From NCBI GenBank assembly GCA_023382655.1, contig JAHDWK010000019.1:62001-126000 (forward strand): DNA of 64,000 bases. The letters run 5' to 3'. Shown in pieces: positions 38,798-46,118 of this stretch (its first letter is position 1; the number at the start of each line of letters is the position of its first letter). A model generated the notes under the pieces. That model was given only the letters and a program-made list of their open reading frames with translations. It had not been told where the DNA came from and did no database searches. This DNA is from Anaerolineae bacterium. Its GTDB lineage: Bacteria; Chloroflexota; Anaerolineae; Promineifilales; Promineifilaceae. The translations under genes were made by a program, and so were the position numbers.

Positions 38798-38931
38798 TTA
38801 ATCTCATCCTAAAATGAGTGGCTGATAGCTGGCCGTTAATTAAGAGGGCACAACTATCGGCCACGCTTTTATCAACAAAGTATAGAGCGAGATTGACTCC
38901 CGCTCCATACTTTTAATCCTAACGCCGGGAC

Positions 38932-40314
38932 TTAATCGTCGAGTTCTAAAGCAGCGGCATCTTCAATTTGCTGTGCTACATCTTCCGGGGTGGCTACGCC
39001 AGCAAACAATTGCTCAACAGCATCATTGACGGCACCACCGACTGATGGTGGCAAGAACTGGTCATAATAGAGTTGGAAGTAAGCGGCATTGTTCCGTGCC
39101 TGAACAATAGCTTGTTGGATGGGATCGGTTATGGCGCTTTCTGTGCCTGTGACGGTTGGTGGACCAAAACCAACCTGGTTAAGGGCTTGAATCTGATTTT
39201 CAGGCAAAGTGAGGAAGCGCAAGAATTGCACGGCTTCTTCAGGTGCGTCTTTACCTACCGCAATGCCATCACCACCACCCAGAACATCGCTGGCGTTACC
39301 GGCGCCGCCTTCAACCATGGGGAAGAGGAACCAGCCCAAATTGGCCACACCTTCACCGCTTTCGCTGCTATCGCGCTGCACATTTTGGTGCCATTGCCCC
39401 ATCAGTTCCATGGCGGCCTCGCCATTGCCAAAAACGGCCGCTGAATCACCATAGGCGAAACCCAGAAAACCCTCGGGGAACGGTTCCATATCAATCAAGT
39501 CCTGCAAATCTTCGCCAGCTTTGACAAAGGGGGCATCGGTGAAGGCACCATCGCGGGTAAAGGCTTTGAGGAAAGCGTCCTCGCCACCGTTACGAATGGC
39601 TAAGTACACCCACCAGAAGTGCCCCGGCCACTTGTCGCCCTCACCCACAGTAATAGGGGTGACACCAGCATCTTTCAGTGTTTGTACCGCATCCAGGAAT
39701 TCAGTCCAGGTTTGGGGTGGATTTTCGGGATCAAGTCCGGCTTGCTCAAAAAGATCTTTATTGTAGTATATGCCCACCGCGCCCCATTGCCAGGGAACAC
39801 CGTAATAGACGCCATCTTTACTGTAGAGATCCAAAGCGGCAGCGGCGGCAACTGAATCCTTCCATTCTCCTTCCAGCATGGGCGTAATGTTTTTCACCAA
39901 TCCAGCGTCTGCATACTCCCACAAAACACCGCCACCCCAGCTTTGGAAGAGATCGGGGGGTTCGCCAGATTGCATAACGGTTGTCAGGCGAGATTTGAAG
40001 GCTTCATTTTCCAGGACGGTGATGTTGATCTGAACGCATGGGTTTTCGGCCATGAACTCATCGGCCTTGGATTGCCAGTACGCTTGCTCGGCCTCGGCCG
40101 TAGAGATATGCCACCATTCGATTTCCACAGTTTCGGCACAGGTATCCGTAGAGGGAGCAGGTTCATCGGCTGATTCTTCGGCTACCTCTTCCTGCGCGGG
40201 TGCGGTCGTGGACGCGGCAGTGGGTTCGGCCGTACTGCCACCACTGCCACAGGCCACCAGTGTCATGCCTAAGGCTAATAAACACACTAATAATGCGACT
40301 CTTATTTTGTTCAT
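38932..40314 (-). CDS. CUT1 ABC transporter sugar-binding lipoprotein
   Basis: A 460-residue family-1 binding protein. The lipobox is GMTLVAC (Cys22), with an acidic/Ala/Thr linker and then IEWWHISTAEAEQAYWQSKADEF, typical of oligosaccharide binders. YYGVPWQWGAVGIYYNKDLFEQAGL is the usual hinge region. AGGAGA before the ATG at 40314 sets the start over the open frame to 40326. A LacI-type operator lies 114 bp upstream, so it belongs to the xylan regulon. Confidence 0.92.
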   Translation of the reverse strand: MNKIRVALLVCLLALGMTLVACGSGGSTAEPTAASTTAPAQEEVAEESADEPAPSTDTCAETVEIEWWHISTAEAEQAYWQSKADEFMAENPCVQINITVLENEAFKSRLTTVMQSGEPPDLFQSWGGGVLWEYADAGLVKNITPMLEGEWKDSVAAAAALDLYSKDGVYYGVPWQWGAVGIYYNKDLFEQAGLDPENPPQTWTEFLDAVQTLKDAGVTPITVGEGDKWPGHFWWVYLAIRNGGEDAFLKAFTRDGAFTDAPFVKAGEDLQDLIDMEPFPEGFLGFAYGDSAAVFGNGEAAMELMGQWHQNVQRDSSESGEGVANLGWFLFPMVEGGAGNASDVLGGGDGIAVGKDAPEEAVQFLRFLTLPENQIQALNQVGFGPPTVTGTESAITDPIQQAIVQARNNAAYFQLYYDQFLPPSVGGAVNDAVEQLFAGVATPEDVAQQIEDAAALELDD

Positions 40315-40427
40315 GGTTCTCCTCACTTATGGGTTAACTATTGTAAACATGTTCTGATAAATGGATAAGGTTGGAAACAGGTGTTTTTGATTTATGGGCG
40401 CCTCCTCTTTTGCTAAATTTCAAAAGA

Positions 40428-40445
40428 TTTGCAAACGCTTGCAAA
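40428..40445. promoter_or_regulatory. LacI-family operator
   Basis: TTTGCAAACGCTTGCAAA, a perfect-symmetry variant of the window consensus, lies between the regulator stop and the CUT1 binding-protein start. It is placed to repress the importer operon. Confidence 0.8.
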
Positions 40446-40478
40446 AATAGCCTAAAAAAGCGTCCTCCGGCTCGTTAC

Positions 40479-41507
40479 TTAGGGACGAGGCGAGGACGTT
40501 GATTCACGCTGGACAAGCTCTGTAGGCAAGGTAACGCTGGTTGGTTTTTGCTCAGGGTTGCTTATCCAGTCGAGTAACATTTGGGTTGCCCGCCGCCCCA
40601 TTTCCACCATTGGTTGGCGCAAAGTGGTTAGCGGGGGACTCAAAATAGCCGCCAGGGGAATATCGTCAAAACCGATCAATGACATATCTTGAGGCACATG
40701 TCGGCCACACTCGCGCAAAAGTTCTAACGCACCCTGCGCCATCACATCGTTGGAGGCAAATATAGCCGTTGGCGGTTCCGCCAGATTAAGCAAAGTGGCC
40801 GCACCCCGGTAGCCGCTGCTTTTCTCAAAATCGCCGATAACGATTAGCTGTGGGTCCAGGGGAACATCGTGGTCGGCCAGGGCGGCTTTATAACCATCCA
40901 GGCGATCACGGGCGCCGATCATATCCATCCAACCGGTGATTTTGCCAATGCGCCGATGCCCCAGCGCAATGAGATGGCTGGTTGCTTCGTAGCCCCCCTG
41001 AAAATTGGTGGCCGTGACCGAAACATCGTTTTCGTCAATACCTACCTGATCAATGAGAACGTAGGGGAAGTCACGCGCGCGTAAGGATTCGATGTAAGCC
41101 TCTGGCTGACGGGGGAGGACAATGAGCAGTCCATCGGCCAGGCCGCGTGCCATCATATTGACGTAAGTGGATTCTTTGGTCATACGCCGGTGGGTGGTGT
41201 AGAGCATTAGTTCGTAATTGTGAGCGGCGAGTACGTCATCAATGCCCCGGAATATCTCGCTCATATATTGGGTGGACATGTTGTGTACCAGCAGACCAAT
41301 GACATGTGAGTTGCCACCGGCGAGAGATCGGGCTTGCAAGTTGACCTGGTATCCCAGGCGATTCATGGCCTGAGTCACTTTATCGCGGGTTTCTGGTTTG
41401 ACGTAACTTTTGTTGTTGACCACACGAGAGACCGTAGAATAAGAAACACCCGCCTCTTTGGCGACATCTATGATAGTAATATCGGCGAGTGTCTTTTTGT
41501 GAGCCAT
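40479..41507 (-). CDS. LacI-family transcriptional regulator
   Basis: A 342-residue regulator. Its N-terminal HTH is DITIIDVAKEAGVSYSTVSRVV with hinge LGYQVNLQARSLAGG, followed by a periplasmic-binding-protein-like effector domain ending in SLIGFDDIPLAAILSPPLTTLRQP. Two operators upstream of its own start and others before both binding-protein genes make it the likely local repressor, presumably induced by xylose or a xylo-oligosaccharide. GGGAAG precedes the ATG. Confidence 0.92.
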   Translation of the reverse strand: MAHKKTLADITIIDVAKEAGVSYSTVSRVVNNKSYVKPETRDKVTQAMNRLGYQVNLQARSLAGGNSHVIGLLVHNMSTQYMSEIFRGIDDVLAAHNYELMLYTTHRRMTKESTYVNMMARGLADGLLIVLPRQPEAYIESLRARDFPYVLIDQVGIDENDVSVTATNFQGGYEATSHLIALGHRRIGKITGWMDMIGARDRLDGYKAALADHDVPLDPQLIVIGDFEKSSGYRGAATLLNLAEPPTAIFASNDVMAQGALELLRECGRHVPQDMSLIGFDDIPLAAILSPPLTTLRQPMVEMGRRATQMLLDWISNPEQKPTSVTLPTELVQRESTSSPRP

Positions 41508-41528
41508 CTTCCCTACCAGATTCTACAG

Positions 41529-41546
41529 TTTGCAAGCGTTTGCAAA
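41529..41546. promoter_or_regulatory. LacI-family operator (autoregulatory)
   Basis: TTTGCAAGCGTTTGCAAA, 22 bp upstream of the regulator ATG and identical to the sites at 35089 and 41582. Confidence 0.8.
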
Positions 41547-41581
41547 AAGATAACAAAAATAATGACGGTTGTCAATGGTTT

Positions 41582-41599
41582 TTTGCAAGCGTTTGCAAA
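41582..41599. promoter_or_regulatory. LacI-family operator (autoregulatory)
   Basis: A second identical 18-bp palindrome 53 bp (centre to centre) from the previous one, about five helical turns. This spacing suits binding by a tetramer or looping. Confidence 0.8.
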
Positions 41600-41638
41600 T
41601 CGGGGTGAGATTTTGATGGTTATTTGAATGCCAGGGGA

Positions 41639-42397
41639 TCAGCCGAGGAGGGTTTGGGCGAGCTGTTTAACCTGGTTGGCGATGAAGTGGTCGGGATAGG
41701 CTAGGACGAACACTTTCTGGCTGCCCAACGCCATCATAGAGTCGGAATGGGGCAGCAGGGCGCCCACAGGACAGGCGTATTGGGTTTGCAATTGGGCGCG
41801 CAGGTCACTGAGGGAGATGGATTTGGGAACTTTGTTAGCGACGAGAACCAGATTGGGCACACCTAGTTTGCGCGAAATGCTGACGATCACGGCCGTACCC
41901 TGATAATCCTGGTAATCGGGGCGCAAAATAATCGCTTCCGCATCCGACACACTGACGGACATAAGCGTTTCATTGTTCAGGCCGGGGTGGGTATCAATCA
42001 GCAGCACATCCAGATTTAATACTTCCATCAGCCGCTCGTAGCCATCTACCAGCAGGCCTACATCGTAACCCCTGATCACTTTGGCAATTTCGCTGGCCTG
42101 GGTACGTGAGGGCACCAGGTACAATTTACCACTGAGATTGGGATTGAGTTGGGTGGTGATGTCCATAGCCGCCTGTTCGATTTCACAGTTGCCATGCAAG
42201 TAATCGTTAAGAGCATAAACGGGTGGCGGCGCGTCTTCGCCCAGGCCCAAAATCATGTGGATGCCGGGTGATTGGATGTCGGTATCTACCACGGCGACGG
42301 TTTTGCCCAGGGCGGCGTAGGTAGCCGCCAAATTGGCGGTGGTGTTGGATTTACCGGTTCCGCCGCGATAGGAGTGGACGGAGATGATTTTTCCCAT
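41639..42397 (-). CDS. MinD/ParA-like ATPase 3 with Arg-type Walker A
   Basis: A 252-residue SIMIBI ATPase with P-loop SYRGGTGKSNTTANLAA, switch I VDTDIQSPGIH and Walker B VLLIDTHPGL. The family's deviant Walker A starts KGG; here the signature Lys is Arg. Conserved blocks shared with its two paralogues are RPDYQDYQGTAV, LLPHSDSMMALGS and FVLAYPDHF. A C-terminal helix could contact the membrane, as in MinD, but this is inference. It is the last gene of a five-gene operon and could position or switch a membrane complex. Confidence 0.87.
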   Translation of the reverse strand: MGKIISVHSYRGGTGKSNTTANLAATYAALGKTVAVVDTDIQSPGIHMILGLGEDAPPPVYALNDYLHGNCEIEQAAMDITTQLNPNLSGKLYLVPSRTQASEIAKVIRGYDVGLLVDGYERLMEVLNLDVLLIDTHPGLNNETLMSVSVSDAEAIILRPDYQDYQGTAVIVSISRKLGVPNLVLVANKVPKSISLSDLRAQLQTQYACPVGALLPHSDSMMALGSQKVFVLAYPDHFIANQVKQLAQTLLG

Positions 42398-42410
42398 GAT
42401 TGCGCTCCAG

Positions 42411-42461
42411 AAGTAATTGAGTCATTGAGTAATTGGATAATTACTCAGTTACCCAATTGCA
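42411..42461. repeat. Word-hairpin (AATTGAGTCATTGAGTAATTGG)
   Basis: The left words fill the gap between ATPases 2 and 3. The inverted right words (from ATTACTCAGTTACCCAATT) run into the end of the ATPase 2 coding sequence and encode its last residues NWVTE. The element thus contributes a C-terminus. Confidence 0.5.
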
Positions 42462-43190
42462 TAATTTTTTCAGCACGGCCGTCACCATATCTGCCGGGTA
42501 CTCTAACACAAAGAGGCCGGAACTGCCTAACTGCAACAGGTGGGGGGAATGGGGCAACACGGCCGTCAAATCACAATGATATGCCCTGGCAAACTGCTGC
42601 TGCACGGCCGTCTCGTCGTATTGCGGTGGTGTCTGGTTCACGAGTAACCAGCGCTGCCCCACCCCTAACTGCTGTGCCAATGCCAACAAAATGCCGGTGC
42701 CCTGATAATCTTGTTTATCGGGTCGGGTGATGGCGATGGTGATGTCAGAGACGGCCGTAATCACCTGTGTTTCTTCACTCATGCCAGCGGCAGTATCCAC
42801 CAATAAATAGTCCAGCGCGGCTGTTTCCATGAATTCCTGGCAGGCGTCGGCCAACAGGTAAGGAATGTAACCACCCCGTTCGATGCGCGCTATCTGGGAC
42901 GGCCGTGTGCTGGCGACGACGAGGGTTAATGTGCCGGGTACGGCCGTCTGGCGACTCATATCCACCACACACGCCGCCATGTCACACGCCCCCCACAGGT
43001 AATCGTTGATGGATGCCGGAATCTGGACTTCATCCAGCCCAAACAGCAGGTGCAAACTGGGCGCAGCCAGATTCAGGTCAATCACCCCCACGCGATGCCC
43101 CGCCTGCGCCAGCAGCGCCGCCATATTGGCGGTGAGTGTAGTTTTGCCTGTACCCCGGCGAAAAGAGTGAATAGAGATTAGGAGTGACAT
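42441..43190 (-). CDS. MinD/ParA-like ATPase 2 with Arg-type Walker A
   Basis: A 249-residue paralogue of its neighbours. The P-loop is SFRRGTGKTTLTANMAA, with RRG where the family has KGG. Switch I is VIDLNLAAPSLH, Walker B YLLVDTAAGM. It keeps RPDKQDYQGTGI and LPHSPHLLQLGS. It is the most divergent of the three and carries Leu-Asn in place of Thr-Asp in switch I. Five ACGGCCGT sites lie in it, so its base style is native to this genome. Confidence 0.85.
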   Translation of the reverse strand: MSLLISIHSFRRGTGKTTLTANMAALLAQAGHRVGVIDLNLAAPSLHLLFGLDEVQIPASINDYLWGACDMAACVVDMSRQTAVPGTLTLVVASTRPSQIARIERGGYIPYLLADACQEFMETAALDYLLVDTAAGMSEETQVITAVSDITIAITRPDKQDYQGTGILLALAQQLGVGQRWLLVNQTPPQYDETAVQQQFARAYHCDLTAVLPHSPHLLQLGSSGLFVLEYPADMVTAVLKKLCNWVTE

Positions 43191-43197
43191 GGAATCT

Positions 43198-43239
43198 AGT
43201 AATCCGTAATCCGTAGTTGGTTTACGGATTACGGACTTC
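43198..43239. repeat. Word-hairpin (AATCCGTAATCCGTAG)
   Basis: AGTAATCCGTAATCCGTAG words followed by TTTACGGATTACGGACTTCGG fill the gap between ATPases 1 and 2. It is the same word family as at 7570 and 49232. Confidence 0.6.
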
Positions 43240-43242
43240 GGT

Positions 43243-44001
43243 TTACAAGAACGTATCTACCAGGGCTTTAATTTCCTGACTGATGCGGTGGTCAGGATAA
43301 CGGAGGACGAAGATGTCCTGGCTGGCCAGGGTCATCATTTCGTCGGTATGTGGCAAAATGGCAGCCACCGCACAGCGGTATTTGCTTTGTACCAGTTCCC
43401 GCACCTGGTTAAAGTCATACACGTCTGGCATCTTATTGATGATCAGCCGCATGTCTGGCACTTGCAGTTTACGGGCGACCTCGACGGTCACGGCCGTGCC
43501 CTGGTAATCCTGGTAATCCGGCCGCAATGTGATTAACAGCGTATCGGTAATGGCAATGGAAAGCAGCGTTTCATTACTCAAGCCGGGATGGGTATCCACC
43601 AACAGTACATCCAGTTTCAGCGCCTCGATCAGATCGTCAAAACCATCATTGAGCAACCCCACATCATACCCTTCACGCAGCAGCCGGGAAATTTCGGCCG
43701 TTTTAATGCTGCCCGGCAGCAAATACACCTGACCGGAAATGTTGGGGCCTAAATTGGCTGTGACGTCATGCGCCGCTTCTTGTATCTCACAGTCGCCCCA
43801 CAAAAAATGGTTGAGGACAAAACCGAGATCAGGGTCTTCCAAATCAAAATTAAAAAGCATGTGGATGCCTGGCGAGTTCAAATCGGTGTCTACCACCGCG
43901 ATACGTTTACCTTTCATCGCCAGCGCCGCGGCGATATTAGCGGTGGTATTGGACTTACCCGTCCCGCCCCGGAATGAGTGTATGGATATGATTCGAGACA
44001 T
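43243..44001 (-). CDS. MinD/ParA-like ATPase 1 with Arg-type Walker A
   Basis: A 252-residue ATPase with P-loop SFRGGTGKSNTTANIAA, switch I VVDTDLNSPGIHML, Walker B VLLVDTHPGL and the shared RPDYQDYQGTAV and ILPHTDEMMTLAS blocks. It has the same Lys-to-Arg change at the signature position. Length and blocks show triplication of one ancestral gene. It directly follows the HAMP-GAF gene, so its state is likely read by or relayed from that membrane protein. Confidence 0.88.
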   Translation of the reverse strand: MSRIISIHSFRGGTGKSNTTANIAAALAMKGKRIAVVDTDLNSPGIHMLFNFDLEDPDLGFVLNHFLWGDCEIQEAAHDVTANLGPNISGQVYLLPGSIKTAEISRLLREGYDVGLLNDGFDDLIEALKLDVLLVDTHPGLSNETLLSIAITDTLLITLRPDYQDYQGTAVTVEVARKLQVPDMRLIINKMPDVYDFNQVRELVQSKYRCAVAAILPHTDEMMTLASQDIFVLRYPDHRISQEIKALVDTFL

Positions 44002-44018
44002 AATTCTCCTGGAAGTTG

Positions 44019-44065
44019 GTAGTAGGCGATTTATCGCCTGTCAAGGACGATAAATCGCCTACTAC
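44019..44065. repeat. Palindromic dispersed repeat (GTAGTAGGCGATTTATCG)
   Basis: Arms 44019-44036 and 44048-44065 are exact complements and reuse the word found at 1794-1848. It lies between ATPase 1 and the HAMP-GAF gene. Confidence 0.7.
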
Positions 44066-44072
44066 GAACCGA

Positions 44073-46118
44073 TTACCGCTCCTCCTCTTTGCTCGATTGG
44101 CGACGGCGGCGGATGTCGGCGGCGCGGGCCTGCAAATCCTGGAAGAAGTCAGAATCCACCGTTTCGCTGACCGTCTTTTGTAATTTTGCCTCATCAATTT
44201 CAATGCGCAACTGTTGAATTTCCTGGCGTAGCGCCTGTTCCCGGATATACGCTTCCAGCGCCGCCACGGCCAACGAGGAAAAGGATTCCATCATCTGCTG
44301 CAAATTGGGATCGAAGGGGATAATTTGCCCGGTCTCTGTATCGGTGGCGTTGAGTAGTTGCAGCACACCCTTGACATCACCCAGACTATTTTTGAGGGGA
44401 ATGGTGAGCATGGATTGGGTGCGGTAACCGGTTTGCTCGTCAAAGCGGCGAGGACCACTGAAATCAAATTCGGTAGTGGCGTAAACATCGGGGATATTGA
44501 TGGATTGGCCCATGTGGGTGGCATGGGCAGCGACGTTTTGGTGGTTGGCACGGCCGTGTTCGTCAATCAGCGCCAGCGGTGGAAACGTGACGGCATTCCC
44601 CGTCGTGCCGCCCAACGCAATCTGCTGCGAATCGTTACGCACGATCACAAACTGCAATTTATCATCCTCCGTGCGCAGGTAGAGGCTGCCCGCATCCGCA
44701 TGACAAAAGGTCTTGGCTTCCACCAACATCTTCTCCAACATCCGGTCAAAATCCTGTTCTGAAGAGAGTTCAACACCAATGGGGATGACCACATTCAGCA
44801 AATTATCGGCGCGGTCACGTTCCTGGCGTACCTGGCCCAACGTGGTGCGGAGTTGCCCGGTCATCCGGTTAAAGGTCAGCGCCAACACCCCAATTTCGTC
44901 CGCCGACTCCACCGGCGCTTGCGCCTGCAAATCGCCGCCGCGGATACGTTCGGATACGGCCGTCAGCCGCCCTACCGGTCCCACGATATTCCGCCGGAAC
45001 AGGTAAGCCAACATCACCCCAATCACAATAGCAATCGCGCCAATCGTCAGCGTCAACTGCCGCGACTGTGCCAGACTAAACGTGCCTTCTCCCAATTCGC
45101 GCTGCAACTGAAGCTGTTGACTGGCCGTGATATTTTCCAACAAGCGCAGCATGTCATCCGCCACGGGCAACAGATTTTCCCGAAACAACAACAAATCCTG
45201 CCGCCATTCATCGCTCTCCAAAATAGGGAATACTTGCTCTTCCGGCAGCGTCAGAAAGGCCTCCCGGTTTTCGTTAATGGCGGTGAGTAAGGCCATCTGC
45301 TCGGCGTCAAATTCATTGCGATCCACCCGCCCTTGCAGCCGCGCCCACGCCTGGTCATTCAGCAAGCTGTTGGCAATATATTCGCTGCGATAACTGCGAT
45401 TGCGCGTGGTTGTATAACTACGTAAACCGGATAACATCGCCAGAAACGAGCTTTGAAACTCGGCCAGGTCCTCCAACAAGGGCACGTCCTCAATAGCCGC
45501 TTCACGGGCCACACTATCAATCACCTTTTGCGTGTCCAACAGCACATTACCGGCAAGGGTAGTCCCTTCGGTCGCCACGATCTTATAGGCCGGTTCACGC
45601 GCCAATTGATCATCCCGCAACACAAAAGATTGGTCTGCCCAGTCGGCATAACTCACCAGCGCCACCCGCAATTGCCCCAGCATGGCTAACTGCTCCTGTC
45701 CATTACTACCAGTAGCCGCCAACAATGGCTCCAGGTTGTCCAGGTTTGACTCAAACGCAATCCGCGCAGCCAGATAATCATTGAAGAAGCGTTCATCACC
45801 GAGCGCCAGATAACCGCGCGTGTTAGAAAGCATCCGCAGCAAGTTAGATTCGGCGGCGGCGGCTTCCAGGGCAATAGGCACACGCAGTTGGTTGGTATCT
45901 TCAATCTTTTGGCTGGCGTCGTCACTGCTGAAATAGCTGAGCGCCGCCACCAGCAACGTCAGCAGTACCAGAATAGAAAAGCCAATGGTGAGCTTGCGGC
46001 TGATGGGGATGCGGCGAAAGAGGGAGAAGGTTTGCCGATTGCTTGTTTCCGCCCGCACCTCCACCGCCATTGTCTCCAACACAGGCGCGTCAGGCGTTGT
46101 TTTTTCCGTGTCTATCAT
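44073..46118 (-). CDS. Membrane HAMP-GAF sensor protein without output domain
   Basis: A 681-residue protein: cytoplasmic N-tail, TM1 (43-62, LTIGFSILVLLTLLVAAL), a large helical extracytoplasmic region, TM2 (about 350-370, LTLTIGAIAIVIGVMLAYLF), HAMP (VGPVGRLTAVSERIRGGDLQ), a GAF domain (about 455-600, with ADAGSLYLRTEDDKLQFVIV and GVLQLLN) and a C-terminal coiled coil rich in Arg/Glu. No kinase, GGDEF or methyl-accepting domain follows. The ATG overlaps the previous stop (ATGA), so it is coupled to the binding protein. The coiled-coil tail could engage the ATPases. Confidence 0.85.
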   Translation of the reverse strand: MIDTEKTTPDAPVLETMAVEVRAETSNRQTFSLFRRIPISRKLTIGFSILVLLTLLVAALSYFSSDDASQKIEDTNQLRVPIALEAAAAESNLLRMLSNTRGYLALGDERFFNDYLAARIAFESNLDNLEPLLAATGSNGQEQLAMLGQLRVALVSYADWADQSFVLRDDQLAREPAYKIVATEGTTLAGNVLLDTQKVIDSVAREAAIEDVPLLEDLAEFQSSFLAMLSGLRSYTTTRNRSYRSEYIANSLLNDQAWARLQGRVDRNEFDAEQMALLTAINENREAFLTLPEEQVFPILESDEWRQDLLLFRENLLPVADDMLRLLENITASQQLQLQRELGEGTFSLAQSRQLTLTIGAIAIVIGVMLAYLFRRNIVGPVGRLTAVSERIRGGDLQAQAPVESADEIGVLALTFNRMTGQLRTTLGQVRQERDRADNLLNVVIPIGVELSSEQDFDRMLEKMLVEAKTFCHADAGSLYLRTEDDKLQFVIVRNDSQQIALGGTTGNAVTFPPLALIDEHGRANHQNVAAHATHMGQSINIPDVYATTEFDFSGPRRFDEQTGYRTQSMLTIPLKNSLGDVKGVLQLLNATDTETGQIIPFDPNLQQMMESFSSLAVAALEAYIREQALRQEIQQLRIEIDEAKLQKTVSETVDSDFFQDLQARAADIRRRRQSSKEEER

